64,000 bases of DNA, from positions 558,001 to 622,000 of the forward strand of contig NZ_JABULH010000002.1 in the NCBI RefSeq assembly GCF_013328205.1. Reading direction: 5' to 3'. Every line of letters begins with the position of its first letter. The first letter of the stretch is position 1. Below the pieces are notes generated by a model. It saw only the letters and a list, made by a program, of their open reading frames with translations, did not search any database and was not told the DNA's origin. The stretch is from Sphingomonas hominis (GTDB lineage: Bacteria; Pseudomonadota; Alphaproteobacteria; Sphingomonadales; Sphingomonadaceae). The position numbers and the translations under genes were made by a program. Below are positions 9,976 through 19,201 of the stretch, piece by piece.

Positions 9976-10896
9976 ATGGCGGCATTCGAGCTGGTGGCGG
10001 ACGGGTTGCGTTTTCCCGAGGGCCCGGTCGTCATGCCCGACGGCAGCGTGATCCTGGTCGAGATCGAGCCTGGCCGAATCACGCGCGTGACGCCCGACGG
10101 GCGCAAGGAGGTGGTGGCGACACCCGGCGGCGGGCCGAACGGCCTCGCACTCGGGCCCGACGGGATGCTCTATTGCTGCAACAACGGCGGCTTCCACTAT
10201 GTCGAGAATAACGGAATGCTCGTGCCCCACGGCATCGCGGCGGATTATTCTGGCGGTCGGATCGAGCGGATCGACCCCGCTACGGGACGCGTCGAGGTGC
10301 TGTACAAGTCTGGCGATCACGGGGTCAGCTTGCGCGGGCCCAACGACATCGTGTTCGACGCGCACGGTGGGTTCTGGTTCACCGACCACGGCAAGGTGGA
10401 CTATACGACGCGCTGCCACGACGTCGTCGGCATCTTCTACGCGCGTGCGGACGGCAGCTTCATCGAGGAGGTGATCTTTCCGTCGATGAACCCTAACGGC
10501 ATCGGCCTCTCGCCCGACGGCACCACGCTTTACGCCGCGGAAACCTACACCTGCCGGCTGATGAAGTTCAACATCACCGCACCAGGCAAGGTGGCGGCAG
10601 ACGCTGGGCCGGGCGGTCCCGGCATCCCGCTGTATCGCCCGGCCGGATACAAGTTCTTCGACTCGCTAGGCATGGAGGCGTCAGGCAACATCTGCGTCGC
10701 GACGATCGGCGAATGCGGCATCAGCGTCGTCTCGCCTGCCGGCGAGTTGGTCGAGTTCGTCTCGACGGACGACATATTCACCACCAACATCACCTTCGGC
10801 GGCACCGACTTGATGGACGCGTATATTACGCTGTCGGGCACGGGACGGCTGGTCAAGACGCGCTGGGCGCGACCTGGATTGAAGCTGCTACATTGA
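9976..10896 (+). CDS. SMP-30/gluconolactonase-family protein
   Basis: 306 residues. Beta-propeller lactonase family: FPEGPVVMPDG, GGGPNGLALGPDGMLY and RGPNDIVFDAHGGFWFTDHG carry the conserved Glu, Asn and Asp metal ligands of SMP-30/gluconolactonases, and NPNGIGLSPDGTTLYAAET supplies the fourth blade. It probably opens a sugar lactone or related ester; substrate unknown. The chosen start is MAAFEL, with GAGAGG and AGGATC upstream; an upstream in-frame ATG at 9931 adds a non-conserved tail. No signal peptide. The next gene, a HAD hydrolase, follows at 63 bp. Confidence 0.87.
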   Translation: MAAFELVADGLRFPEGPVVMPDGSVILVEIEPGRITRVTPDGRKEVVATPGGGPNGLALGPDGMLYCCNNGGFHYVENNGMLVPHGIAADYSGGRIERIDPATGRVEVLYKSGDHGVSLRGPNDIVFDAHGGFWFTDHGKVDYTTRCHDVVGIFYARADGSFIEEVIFPSMNPNGIGLSPDGTTLYAAETYTCRLMKFNITAPGKVAADAGPGGPGIPLYRPAGYKFFDSLGMEASGNICVATIGECGISVVSPAGELVEFVSTDDIFTTNITFGGTDLMDAYITLSGTGRLVKTRWARPGLKLLH

Positions 10897-10959
10897 GCAC
10901 GTGGACAAGCGCACGCAGAGCGACGATGAGCACCCGATAACGGACAGGGGAGCGAGCGG

Positions 10960-11610
10960 GTGCGCGATACGGTGATCTTCGACTTCGGCGGCGTGATCAC
11001 GTCGTCGCCCTTCGAGGCGTTCGCGCGGATGGAGCGCGAGCGTGGGTTACCGCAAGATATGATCCGCCGCATCAACGCGACCGACCCCGACACCAACGCC
11101 TGGGCGAGGTTCGAGCGCGCCGAGATCGATGCGGCGGGGTTCGATGCCGACTTCGCCGAGGAAGCGCGCGCGTTGGGGCATGAGGTCCGCGGCGAGGATG
11201 TGCTGGCGCTGCTCTCGGGCGACATCCGCCCGCGCATGGTCCACGCGCTCGATTGGCTCAAACGAAACGGCTATCATCTCGGCTGCATCACCAACAACGT
11301 GCCCGCCGGCGACGGCGCGGGGATGTCGCGCACGGCTGAGAAAGCCGCACTGGTCGCCGAGGTGCTGGAGCGGTTCGATCACGTGATCGAATCGAGCAAG
11401 GTGGGGGTGCGCAAGCCCGATCCGAAAATATACCGCATGATGCTGGACACGCTCGGCAAGGCGGCGGACCAGTGTGTCTACCTCGACGATCTGGGCATCA
11501 ACTGCAAACCGGCGGCCACACTCGGCATGACCGCGATCAAGGTCGAGAGCGAGGGGCAGGCGCTCGACGATCTCTCGCGCGTGCTGGGGGTGATGCCGGG
11601 GTCCTTCTGA
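10960..11610 (+). CDS. HAD-superfamily hydrolase (subfamily IA)
   Basis: 216 residues, GTG start with AGGGGAG upstream. Motif I is DFGGVI with nucleophile D8; the usual second Asp is Gly, as in the N-terminal domains of epoxide hydrolase and ACAD10. Motif II is ITNN, motif III the lysine in SSKVGVRKPDPKIY, motif IV YLDDLGIN. The core resembles ACAD10-like and epoxide hydrolase-like phosphatases. It precedes a CoA transferase by 59 bp on the same strand, which could point to acyl-CoA metabolism, but that is inference. Confidence 0.88.
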   Translation: MRDTVIFDFGGVITSSPFEAFARMERERGLPQDMIRRINATDPDTNAWARFERAEIDAAGFDADFAEEARALGHEVRGEDVLALLSGDIRPRMVHALDWLKRNGYHLGCITNNVPAGDGAGMSRTAEKAALVAEVLERFDHVIESSKVGVRKPDPKIYRMMLDTLGKAADQCVYLDDLGINCKPAATLGMTAIKVESEGQALDDLSRVLGVMPGSF

Positions 11611-11669
11611 CGTGTTGACCGGTTCGCCCGCGCGTCGCTAAGCGGCGACGCGAGAGAGAGGCGGCGGCG

Positions 11670-12404
11670 ATGAAGAAGCTTTACCCCGATGCGGCGGCGG
11701 CGCTGGAAGGCCTGTTGTTCGACGGCATGACGATCTGCGCCGGCGGCTTCGGCCTGTGCGGCGTGCCCGAGCGGTTGATCGACGCGATCCGCGACGCAGG
11801 CACGCGTGACCTGACGATCGCGAGCAACAACGCCGGGATCGACGGAGAGGGGCTCGGCAAGCTGCTGCGCACCCGCCAAGTGAAAAAGATGATCTCGAGC
11901 TACGTCGGCGAGAACAAGGAGTTCGAGCGGCAGTATCTGAGTGGAGAGCTGGAGGTCGAGTTCTGCCCGCAAGGGACGCTGGCTGAACGCTGCCGCGCGG
12001 GTGGCGCGGGCATTCCCGGCTTCTACACCAAGACGGGCGTCGGCACGCTGGTGGCCGAGGGCAAGGAGGTGAAGGCGTTCGACGGCGAGGACTATATCCT
12101 CGAACGCGGCATTCGCGCCGACATCTCGATCATCAAGGGGTGGAAGGCGGACGAGAGCGGCAATTTGATCTTTCGAAAGACCGCGCGCAACTTCAACCAG
12201 CCGATGGCGACCGCGGGCCGCGTCTGCGTTGCCGAGGTCGAAGAAGTGGTGCCGGTCGGCAGCCTCGACCCCGATCACATCCATCTGCCGGGTATCTACG
12301 TGAAGCGGATGATCGTCGGTACGCCCTACGACAAGAAGATTGAGTTTCGCCTGACGCGTCCGCGGCCCGAAGCGAGGCCGGCGGCGGTAGGCAGCGAGGT
12401 TTGA
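11670..12404 (+). CDS. scoA: 3-oxoacid CoA-transferase subunit A
   Basis: 244 residues of the CoA-transferase family I alpha subunit: GMTICAGGFGLCGVPE, IASNNAGIDGEGLG, and GGAGIPGFYTKTGVGT. It moves CoA from succinyl-CoA to acetoacetate or another 3-oxoacid, together with the B subunit at 13362. Unusually, the two subunit genes are separated by a complete phosphatase lipoprotein gene that begins 4 bp after this stop and ends overlapping the B subunit start, so all three are one tight operon. Confidence 0.92.
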   Translation: MKKLYPDAAAALEGLLFDGMTICAGGFGLCGVPERLIDAIRDAGTRDLTIASNNAGIDGEGLGKLLRTRQVKKMISSYVGENKEFERQYLSGELEVEFCPQGTLAERCRAGGAGIPGFYTKTGVGTLVAEGKEVKAFDGEDYILERGIRADISIIKGWKADESGNLIFRKTARNFNQPMATAGRVCVAEVEEVVPVGSLDPDHIHLPGIYVKRMIVGTPYDKKIEFRLTRPRPEARPAAVGSEV

Positions 12405-12408
12405 CGCG

Positions 12409-13362
12409 GTGCGCTTCGCGCTGATCGGGATGCTGGCGGGCGCGACGGCTCTGGTCGGGTGCGCGACGGCTCCTGCGCCGCGTGCCGGTCCGATCGAGCA
12501 TATGCCGATCATCGACACCGGCCCGCCGCCTGGCATGGCGTACCTCTACGGCTCGGCCGAGGCGGATGCGCTCAGCGAGCAGGCGTATAACGGTATGCTC
12601 GGCTACGTCCGCGCGCTGCTCGACCGCGCGCGCGATGAACGCGGGCGGCTTCCGCATCAGCGCGCCGGCGGTACGCTGCCGCGCTGGCCGGCGACCGCGT
12701 CGGCGGTGCTGGCGGCAGGGTCGACCGCCGCGGTGCCGCAGCCGGTGTCGTGCGGTGCGCTGCCGCCCGCGGTGGTGCTCGATATGGACGAGACGACCGT
12801 CTTGAACCTCGGTTACGAGTATAACGACGCGAAGACCGGGCAGGGGTACGATGCGAAGCGCTGGGACGCGTGGGAGCGTGGCGGCGCGGACAAGGTCGTC
12901 GCGGTGCCCGGCGCGGTGGCCGCGTTCCGGCAGCTGCGTGCGATGGGCGTCGCGGTCGTTATCAACACCAATCGTAGCGCGGCCAATACCGCCGACACCG
13001 CACGCGCGCTCGCGAACGCCGGCCTGGGCACGTTCGAGCACGGCACGACCCTGTGGCTGAAGGGCGACGTCGACGGCAAGTCGGGCAAGGACGGCCGGCG
13101 ACAGGCGATCGCCGCGCGTTTTTGTGTGCTGGCACAAATGGGCGACCAGCTCGGCGATTTCGCCGATTTCTTCAACCCGCCCGGACCCGCGCCCGCCTCG
13201 GGCCGCCGCCTGCTACCGAGCACCAGTCGCTTGGTCGCGCGCTGGGGCGCGGGGTGGTTCATCCTGCCCAATCCCGTTTACGGCACCGGGCTCGGCTCGG
13301 GCTGGGATGACACCTTTCCCGCGGCGCGCCGCTGGAGCCAGATGCCCGAAGGAGTGAAGTGA
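12409..13362 (+). CDS. HAD-family acid phosphatase lipoprotein, e(P4)-like
   Basis: 317 residues from a GTG start. An N-terminal lipoprotein signal ends in the lipobox LVGC (C18). The HAD nucleophile motif is [11 protein letters not shown] (D125, D127), then VVINTNRS, and a C-terminal [12 protein letters not shown]. This is the class B/C acid phosphatase and lipoprotein e(P4) layout, an outer-membrane-anchored periplasmic 5'-nucleotidase or phosphatase. The [13 protein letters not shown] segment holds the late aspartate motif. Its location between the two CoA-transferase subunits (4-bp gap, 1-bp overlap) is odd; no metabolic link is clear. Confidence 0.87.
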   Translation: MRFALIGMLAGATALVGCATAPAPRAGPIEHMPIIDTGPPPGMAYLYGSAEADALSEQAYNGMLGYVRALLDRARDERGRLPHQRAGGTLPRWPATASAVLAAGSTAAVPQPVSCGALPPAVVLDMDETTVLNLGYEYNDAKTGQGYDAKRWDAWERGGADKVVAVPGAVAAFRQLRAMGVAVVINTNRSAANTADTARALANAGLGTFEHGTTLWLKGDVDGKSGKDGRRQAIAARFCVLAQMGDQLGDFADFFNPPGPAPASGRRLLPSTSRLVARWGAGWFILPNPVYGTGLGSGWDDTFPAARRWSQMPEGVK

Positions 13363-14024
13363 TGGCTGACCTGAAGAGGGTTGATGTGGCGGGCTGGGAC
13401 CGCAACGGCATGGCCGCGCGCGCGGCGAAGGAGCTGCAGGACGGCTTCTACGTCAACCTGGGCATCGGCATTCCGACTTTGGTCGCGAACAACATTCCCG
13501 ACGGCATGACCGTGACGCTCCAGTCGGAGAACGGGATGCTCGGCATCGGACCTTTCCCGTACGAGGGGGAAGAGGACGCCGACCTGATCAACGCAGGGAA
13601 ACAGACGATCAGCGAGCTGCCGCAATCGGCCTATTTCGGCTCGGAGCAGAGCTTCGCGATGATCCGCGGTGGGCACATCGACCTGACCGTGCTGGGTGCG
13701 ATGGAGGTGGCGGAGAACGGCGACATCGCCAACTGGATGATCCCGGGCAAGATGATCAAGGGCATGGGCGGCGCGATGGATCTTGTCGCTGGTGTCAGGA
13801 AGATCATCGTTGTGATGGAGCACACCTCCAAGGACGGCAGCCCGAAGTTCATTCCGGCGTGTTCGCTGCCGCTGACGGGCCGGAACGTGGTCGACATGAT
13901 CGTGACTGACTTGGCGGTGTTCCAGCGCCCCGATCACCAGTCGCCGTTCCGGCTGATCGAGTTGGCGCCCGGCGTCACCGCGGAGGAGGTCGCGGCGAAG
14001 ACGACGGCCCATTACATTTCCTGA
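13362..14024 (+). CDS. scoB: 3-oxoacid CoA-transferase subunit B
   Basis: 220 residues, beta subunit of the CoA transferase begun at 11670. [15 protein letters not shown] and [14 protein letters not shown] (catalytic glutamate E56 that forms the CoA thioester) are clear, as is [14 protein letters not shown]. The start is ATG 13362 rather than the adjacent GTG 13359, because AAGGAG lies 7 bp before it. The ATG overlaps the stop of the phosphatase gene (TGATG), so translation is coupled. Confidence 0.93.
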   Translation: MADLKRVDVAGWDRNGMAARAAKELQDGFYVNLGIGIPTLVANNIPDGMTVTLQSENGMLGIGPFPYEGEEDADLINAGKQTISELPQSAYFGSEQSFAMIRGGHIDLTVLGAMEVAENGDIANWMIPGKMIKGMGGAMDLVAGVRKIIVVMEHTSKDGSPKFIPACSLPLTGRNVVDMIVTDLAVFQRPDHQSPFRLIELAPGVTAEEVAAKTTAHYIS

Positions 14025-14040
14025 TCCGAGACGCGCGGCG

Positions 14041-14946
14041 GTGATCTGGCGCTGGCTGGTCGGGGGCGTTGCCGCGCTGACCCTGGCGGCGGCAGCGATC
14101 TACCTGTTCGTGCCTGCGCCGCGCGTGCTGAGCTGGCTCGACGCCGCGGTGGGCGGCGGGCGCGGGGTCGAGCTGGTCGGCGACGCGGTGCGGTTCGGGC
14201 GTGACAGGCAGACGCTCGACGTCTGGCGCCCGGCTGCGACTGCGATGGGCAAGCGGCCGGTGATCGTGTTCATCTACGGCGGCGGGTGGGCAAACGGGGA
14301 TCGACGCAGCTACGCCTTTGCCGCCCGCGCGTTCGCGCGCGCCGGGTTCGTCGTCGTCGTGCCCGATTACCGCAAGGTGCCCACGGTGCGTTTCCCCGCC
14401 TTTGTTCAGGACGGCGCGGCGGCGGTGCGGTGGGTACGCGACCACGTTGCCGATTATGGCGGCGATCCGGAACGCGTCGCGCTCGCAGGGCATTCGGCGG
14501 GCGCGTACAATGCGGTGATGCTGGCGCTCGATCGTCGCTGGTTGCGCGCGGAGGGGGTCGACCCGGCGATCGTCAAGGCAGCGGTGGGGCTGAGCGGACC
14601 GTACGATTTCTACCCTTTCGACAAGCCGCGTTCGCGCGCGGCGATGCTGGGGGTCACTGACCCGATGGCGACGCAGCCGATCAGCTTCGCGCGCGCCGCC
14701 GCGCCGCCGCTGTTGCTCGTCACCAGCAGCCGCGACACGCAGGTGCGGCCGTATAACGCTTATCACCTGTTCGAGCGCGTGAAGGCGGCGGGCGGGCGTG
14801 CCAAGCTGGTCGAGCACGACGGGCTCAGCCATGAGAATGTCGTCATGGCGCTATCGGTGCCGTTCCGACGACTCGCGCCGGTGCTGGAGGAGAGCGTCTC
14901 CTTTATCGATGCGGCGATGGGGCGGGGTGAGCCTATAGTGAAATAA
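14041..14946 (+). CDS. Membrane-anchored alpha/beta hydrolase (BD-FAE/HSL-like)
   Basis: 301 residues, GTG start. An N-terminal hydrophobic segment (about 3-23) is an uncleaved anchor or signal. The catalytic domain has the oxyanion motif YGGGWANG (79-86), the nucleophile elbow GHSAGAYN with S152, an acid near SSRDTQVRP and a histidine in DGLSHENVV. It resembles hormone-sensitive lipase-type and BD-FAE carboxylesterases acting outside the cytoplasm. It follows scoB by 16 bp and may be co-transcribed. Substrate unknown. Confidence 0.85.
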   Translation: MIWRWLVGGVAALTLAAAAIYLFVPAPRVLSWLDAAVGGGRGVELVGDAVRFGRDRQTLDVWRPAATAMGKRPVIVFIYGGGWANGDRRSYAFAARAFARAGFVVVVPDYRKVPTVRFPAFVQDGAAAVRWVRDHVADYGGDPERVALAGHSAGAYNAVMLALDRRWLRAEGVDPAIVKAAVGLSGPYDFYPFDKPRSRAAMLGVTDPMATQPISFARAAAPPLLLVTSSRDTQVRPYNAYHLFERVKAAGGRAKLVEHDGLSHENVVMALSVPFRRLAPVLEESVSFIDAAMGRGEPIVK

Positions 14947-15015
14947 AGAAACGAATACTGCTGCTTCGGCATTCTTTCCTTTCACCTGCCGGCGATCACG
15001 GTTAAGGCGCGCGCG

Positions 15016-16443
15016 ATGTCACACCAACCGCGCACCTTGTACGAGAAGGTTTGGGACGCCCATGTCGTGGAGCGTCGCGACGACGGCTCCTGCCTGATCT
15101 ACATCGACCGTCACCTCGTCCACGAAGTCACCAGCCCGCAGGCGTTCGAGGGGCTGCGCAGCGCAGGGCGCCGCGTGCGCCGGCCCGACCTGACGCTGGC
15201 AGTGCCCGACCACAATCTGCCGACCACTGCGCGCGTCGATGCCAAGGGGCGCGAGCTGCCGATCGCGGACGCCGAGAGCGCGGAGCAGCTCGGCGCACTG
15301 CGCACCAACGTCGCCGAGTTCGGCGTGCCGTATATCGACGCGCTCGCCGCCGAGCAGGGGATCGTCCACGTCGTGGGGCCGGAACAGGGCTTCACGCTGC
15401 CCGGCACCACTGTCGTGTGCGGCGACAGTCATACTTCCGCCCACGGTGCGCTCGGCGCGCTCGCGTTCGGGATCGGGACGAGCGAGGTCGAGCATGTGCT
15501 GGCCACGCAGACGCTGATCCTGTCGCCGTCGAAGACGATGGAGGTGCGCGTCGACGGCACACTCGGCTTCGGCGTGTCGGCGAAGGACGTCGTGCTCGCG
15601 ATCATCAGGCGGATCGGCGCGGCGGGTGGCACCGGCTACGTGATCGAATTCACCGGCGAGGTGATCCGCAATCTGTCGGCGGAGGGGCGGCTGACGATCG
15701 CTAACATGAGCATCGAGGGTGGCGCGCGCGCCGGCATGATCGCGCCCGACGAGACGACCTTCGCCTACCTGAAGGGTCGCGCGATGGCGCCGAAAGGGGC
15801 CGACTGGGACCGCGCGGTCGAGTGGTGGCGCACGCTGCCGAGCGACGCGGGCGCGCGCTACGATCGGGTCGTCACGCTGTCGGCGAGCGATATCGCGCCC
15901 GCGCTCACCTGGGGCACCAGCCCGGAGGATGTGGTGCCGATCACCGGCGTCGTGCCCGCGCCCGAAAGCTTCGCCGATCCGTCGAAGCAGGCCGCGGCGC
16001 GCAAGTCGCTCGATTATATGGGTCTCGTGCCGGGCACGCGGATGCAGGACGTGGCCGTCCAGCACGTCTTTATCGGCAGTTGCACCAACAGCCGAATCGA
16101 GGATCTGCGTGCCGCGGCGCATGTCGCCACCGGCCGCCGCGTGGCGGACGGCGTACGCGCGATGGTCGTGCCCGGATCGGGGCTGGTCAAGCGACAGGCC
16201 GAGGCCGAGGGGCTCGACCGGGTCTTCACCGAGGCCGGGTTCGAATGGCGCGAGCCGGGATGTTCGATGTGCCTGGCGATGAACCCCGACAAGGTGCCGC
16301 CGGGCGAGCGCTGCGCGTCGACGTCGAATCGAAATTTCGTCGGGCGGCAGGGTCCCGGCGCGCGCACGCATCTGCTATCGCCGGCGATGGCGGCGGCGGC
16401 GGCGGTCAGCGGTCGGTTGACCGACGTGCGCGAGCTGATCTGA
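15016..16443 (+). CDS. leuC: 3-isopropylmalate dehydratase large subunit
   Basis: 475 residues, aconitase superfamily. With LeuD it isomerises 2- to 3-isopropylmalate in leucine synthesis. The [4Fe-4S] ligands are visible: C356 in IGSCTNSR and C416 and C419 in [12 protein letters not shown]. Also [33 protein letters not shown] near 140-170. It opens leuC - small peptide - leuD - quinone reductase. leuA and leuB are not in the window. Confidence 0.97.
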   Translation: MSHQPRTLYEKVWDAHVVERRDDGSCLIYIDRHLVHEVTSPQAFEGLRSAGRRVRRPDLTLAVPDHNLPTTARVDAKGRELPIADAESAEQLGALRTNVAEFGVPYIDALAAEQGIVHVVGPEQGFTLPGTTVVCGDSHTSAHGALGALAFGIGTSEVEHVLATQTLILSPSKTMEVRVDGTLGFGVSAKDVVLAIIRRIGAAGGTGYVIEFTGEVIRNLSAEGRLTIANMSIEGGARAGMIAPDETTFAYLKGRAMAPKGADWDRAVEWWRTLPSDAGARYDRVVTLSASDIAPALTWGTSPEDVVPITGVVPAPESFADPSKQAAARKSLDYMGLVPGTRMQDVAVQHVFIGSCTNSRIEDLRAAAHVATGRRVADGVRAMVVPGSGLVKRQAEAEGLDRVFTEAGFEWREPGCSMCLAMNPDKVPPGERCASTSNRNFVGRQGPGARTHLLSPAMAAAAAVSGRLTDVRELI

Positions 16444-16466
16444 GAGAACACAAACGGGGTCTTTCC

Positions 16467-16589
16467 ATGAAGATGGTTCTGGCATTCCTCGTCGCGGGTG
16501 CGGCGGTGAGCGGCGTTGCGGCCTATGCGGCGGTGGCGAAGACGTACGCGGGGCCCGCGCCTGCACGACCCGCCAAGCCGTCGCGCTGA
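16467..16589 (+). CDS. Small 40-residue membrane or secreted peptide between leuC and leuD
   Basis: 40 residues starting [20 protein letters not shown]: a short positive start, a hydrophobic stretch of about 18 residues with an AYA-like cleavage option, then an Ala/Pro tail ending PAKPSR. It fits the 150-bp gap between leuC and leuD, stops 4 bp before the leuD ATG, and uses codons like its neighbours. ACGGGGTC lies upstream as a weak ribosome site. No family recognised. It may be a tiny membrane peptide or merely a translated spacer that keeps ribosomes moving into leuD. Confidence 0.55.
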   Translation: MKMVLAFLVAGAAVSGVAAYAAVAKTYAGPAPARPAKPSR

Positions 16590-16593
16590 CACG

Positions 16594-17223
16594 ATGGAGC
16601 CGGTGACGCACGTTTCGGGGAGCGCCTATCCCTGGGGGCAGAAGAACGTCGACACCGACGTGATCATTCCCGCGCACTGGCTCAAGACGATCAAGCGGTC
16701 GGGGCTGGGGCGCGGCGCGTTCGAGACCGTACGCGCGCAAGCGGGCAACATCTTCGACGATCCCCGTTATGCCGGTAGCCCGATCCTGATCGCGGGCGAT
16801 AATTTCGGCTGCGGCTCCAGTCGCGAGCATGCCGCGTGGGCGCTCGCCGACATGGGCGTGCGCGCGGTGATCGCGCCGAGCTTTTCCGACATTTTCTCGG
16901 GCAACGCATTCAAGAACGGGATCGTCGCGGTCGTGCTGCCGCAGGAGGCGATCGATCGGCTGCTCGCGGTGGCGCAGGATCAACCGGTCACGGTCGATCT
17001 GGAGACGATGACGGTCACGACGCCGTTCCAAGATCGCTTCACCTTCGCGCTCGACCCCTTTCGGCGGCGCTGCCTGATGGAAGGGCTGGACGAGGTCGGG
17101 CTGACGCTGGCAAAGGATACCGCGATTTCGAAATTCGAGGAGGCGATGCACCAGCAGCGCCCCTGGATCGAGCAAAGGAGCGGAAATGCGGGCATTGCTG
17201 TCGAAGGCGCCGGGCGGACCTGA
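16594..17223 (+). CDS. leuD: 3-isopropylmalate dehydratase small subunit
   Basis: 209 residues. It forms the swivel domain of isopropylmalate isomerase with LeuC. Motifs: [14 protein letters not shown] and [17 protein letters not shown] (72-85, substrate-binding Ser/Arg). The start is MEPVTHV; longer in-frame versions overlap the small peptide gene. The last 38 bases overlap the start of the downstream quinone reductase in another frame. Confidence 0.96.
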   Translation: MEPVTHVSGSAYPWGQKNVDTDVIIPAHWLKTIKRSGLGRGAFETVRAQAGNIFDDPRYAGSPILIAGDNFGCGSSREHAAWALADMGVRAVIAPSFSDIFSGNAFKNGIVAVVLPQEAIDRLLAVAQDQPVTVDLETMTVTTPFQDRFTFALDPFRRRCLMEGLDEVGLTLAKDTAISKFEEAMHQQRPWIEQRSGNAGIAVEGAGRT

Positions 17224-18187
17224 AACTCTGGAGGTCGGCGAGCTGCCCGATCCGACACCGGGCACGGGCGAAGTCGTGATCGCGGTCAAGGCGTGCGCGA
17301 TCAACTATCCCGACGTGCTGGTGATCGAGGACAAATACCAGTTCAAGCCGCCGCGCCCGTTTGCGCCGGGCGGCGAGGTGTCGGGCGTGGTCGAGCAGGT
17401 CGGCGAGGGCGTGATGCGGCTGAAGGTCGGCGATCGCGTCATGGGCAATACCGGCATGGGTGGGCTGTCTGAGCGGTTGTTGTTCAAGGAAGCAGCGCTC
17501 TACCCGATCCCCGAAGAGCGCAGTTTCGAGGAAGCCGCCGCGCTGCTGCTAACCTACGGCACGACGATCCACGCGTTGGTCGATCGCGGGCACATCAAGG
17601 AAGGCGATAACCTTCTGGTGCTGGGCGCCGCCGGCGGGGTCGGGCTCGCCGCGGTCGAGCTCGGCAAGGCGTTCGGCGCACGCGTGGTCGGAGCAGTGTC
17701 GAGCCAGGAGAAGGCGCAGGCGGTACGCGACGCGGGCGCGGACGAGGTCATCATCTACGGTCGCGGGCCGTTCGGGAAGGACGAGTCGAAGGCGCTCGCC
17801 GAGCAGTTCAAGGAGAAGGGCGGCAAGGCCGGATACCAGTTGATCTACGACGCGGTGGGCGGCGACTATGCCGAGCCGGCGCTGCGCTCGATCGGCTGGG
17901 AAGGGCGCTACCTCGTGATCGGTTTTCCCGCGGGGATCCCGAAGCTGCCGCTCAACCTGACGCTGCTCAAGAGCTGCGACGTGTGCGGCGTGTTCTGGGG
18001 TGCGTTCGCGGCGCGAGATCCCGAGGCCAACCGCGCCAATATCCAGCGCTTGTTCGACCTGTGGAAGGACGGGCGGATCGCACCGCGCGTAACCGAGGTC
18101 TTCCCGTTCGAGCGCGGCGGGGAGGCGATCGCGAAGATGGCGGCGCGCGCCGCCATCGGCAAACTGGTCGTGCGCGTCGCCGACTGA
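17186..18187 (+). CDS. NADPH:quinone oxidoreductase family protein (zinc-free MDR)
   Basis: 333 residues of the medium-chain dehydrogenase/reductase superfamily, quinone oxidoreductase branch. GroES-like N-terminal domain ([37 protein letters not shown]), then a Rossmann domain with [16 protein letters not shown]. The structural and catalytic zinc cysteines of alcohol dehydrogenases are absent. The ATG has a good AAGGAG site at 8 bp and lies inside leuD, overlapping it by 38 bp, so the two are translationally linked. Function is probably reduction of an enone or quinone; substrate unknown. Confidence 0.88.
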   Translation: MRALLSKAPGGPETLEVGELPDPTPGTGEVVIAVKACAINYPDVLVIEDKYQFKPPRPFAPGGEVSGVVEQVGEGVMRLKVGDRVMGNTGMGGLSERLLFKEAALYPIPEERSFEEAAALLLTYGTTIHALVDRGHIKEGDNLLVLGAAGGVGLAAVELGKAFGARVVGAVSSQEKAQAVRDAGADEVIIYGRGPFGKDESKALAEQFKEKGGKAGYQLIYDAVGGDYAEPALRSIGWEGRYLVIGFPAGIPKLPLNLTLLKSCDVCGVFWGAFAARDPEANRANIQRLFDLWKDGRIAPRVTEVFPFERGGEAIAKMAARAAIGKLVVRVAD

Positions 18188-18268
18188 GCGATCGGCCAGG
18201 CGGGGTAGCCCCGTTGCTTGTGCGGGCGGCGCGTTCTATTTCCGCGAACACGAGCAACGGGAGCTGCC

Positions 18269-18592
18269 ATGACCACCTTCGACGACCGCGAGCGCGGGTT
18301 CGAGAACCAGTTTTCGCGCGACGAGGAAATGGCCTTTCGCGTCACCGCGCGGCGCAACCGCCTGGTCGGGCAATGGGCCGCGGCGCTGATGAAGCTGACG
18401 CCCGAGGAGACCGACGCGTACGCCAAGTCGGTCGTCCAGGCCGATTTCGAGGAAGCGGGCGATGAGGACGTGGTGCGCAAGCTGCTGGGCGATCTGACCG
18501 CGGCGGGGGTCGAGATCGACGAGGCGGCGGTGCGCCAGGCACTGACGCAGGAAACGATCGAGGCGCGTCGTCAGCTCCTCAAGGCGGAGTAG
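18269..18592 (+). CDS. DUF1476 protein, alphaproteobacterial F1-ATPase zeta-type inhibitor
   Basis: 107 residues, charged and helical: MTTFDDRERGFENQFSRDEE matches the start of DUF1476, the family that includes the zeta subunit of the Paracoccus F1FO-ATP synthase. The N-terminal segment of that protein enters the F1 catalytic interface and blocks ATP hydrolysis. ALMKLTPEETDAYAKSVV and VRKLLGDL fit the four-helix domain. It is followed at 5 bp by bolA and then grxD. In a given species the inhibitory strength varies, so inhibition is inferred from the family. Confidence 0.88.
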   Translation: MTTFDDRERGFENQFSRDEEMAFRVTARRNRLVGQWAAALMKLTPEETDAYAKSVVQADFEEAGDEDVVRKLLGDLTAAGVEIDEAAVRQALTQETIEARRQLLKAE

Positions 18593-18597
18593 GCGCG

Positions 18598-18831
18598 ATG
18601 CCGATGGAAGGTGAGGAAATTGCCGCGCTGATCCGCGCCGGCATCCCCGATGCAGAGGTCGAGATGACCGATCTGGCGGGCGACAAGGATCACTGGTCGG
18701 CGCGCGTGACCAGCGCGTCCTTCGCCGGCATGCCGCGCGTGCGCCAGCATCAGGCGGTCTATGCCGCGCTCGGCGGGCGGATGGGCGGGGTGCTGCACGC
18801 CTTGCAGCTCACCACTGCCGTACCGAAGTAA
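18598..18831 (+). CDS. bolA: BolA-family protein
   Basis: 77 residues, the short BolA/YrbA-like form: IAALIRAGIPDAEVEMTDLAGDKDHWSARVTS, then RVRQHQAVYAALGGRMGGVLHALQL with the conserved histidine that can co-ligate an Fe-S cluster with a CGFS glutaredoxin. The CGFS glutaredoxin GrxD is the next gene, 43 bp downstream, so the pair very likely forms the BolA-Grx heterodimer used in iron-sulfur trafficking and iron sensing. Confidence 0.93.
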   Translation: MPMEGEEIAALIRAGIPDAEVEMTDLAGDKDHWSARVTSASFAGMPRVRQHQAVYAALGGRMGGVLHALQLTTAVPK

Positions 18832-18874
18832 AAGGCGCATCAGGCAGATAGCCTTCGATAGGAACGAGCAGACC

Positions 18875-19201
18875 ATGACCGACGACACCAACGCCCGCAT
18901 CGACGCCGTTGTGAAGAACAACCCAGTGGTGTTGTTCATGAAGGGTACGCCGCTGTTCCCGCAGTGCGGCTTCTCCAGCCGCGCGATCGCGATCCTGGAG
19001 CGGCTGGGCGTCGAGTTCGAGAGCGTCGATGTGCTGCAGGATCAGGGTATCCGGCAGGGCATCAAGGCCTATTCGGAGTGGCCCACGATCCCGCAGCTGT
19101 ATGTCAACGGCGAGTTCGTCGGCGGCTCGGACATCATGATGGAGATGTACGAGAGCGGCGAGCTGGCCGAGCTGTTCGCCGGCAAGGCTGCTGCGCAATA
19201 A
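18875..19201 (+). CDS. grxD: Monothiol CGFS glutaredoxin Grx4
   Basis: 108 residues. The active site is CGFS at C31 (PLFPQCGFSSRA), followed by WPTIPQLYVNGEFVGGSDIM, the glutathione-binding TIP loop and GGSD. It binds and transfers [2Fe-2S] clusters and partners with BolA, encoded just upstream. The start MTDDTN is preceded by GGAACGAGCAG. Standard length and motifs. Confidence 0.96.
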   Translation: MTDDTNARIDAVVKNNPVVLFMKGTPLFPQCGFSSRAIAILERLGVEFESVDVLQDQGIRQGIKAYSEWPTIPQLYVNGEFVGGSDIMMEMYESGELAELFAGKAAAQ

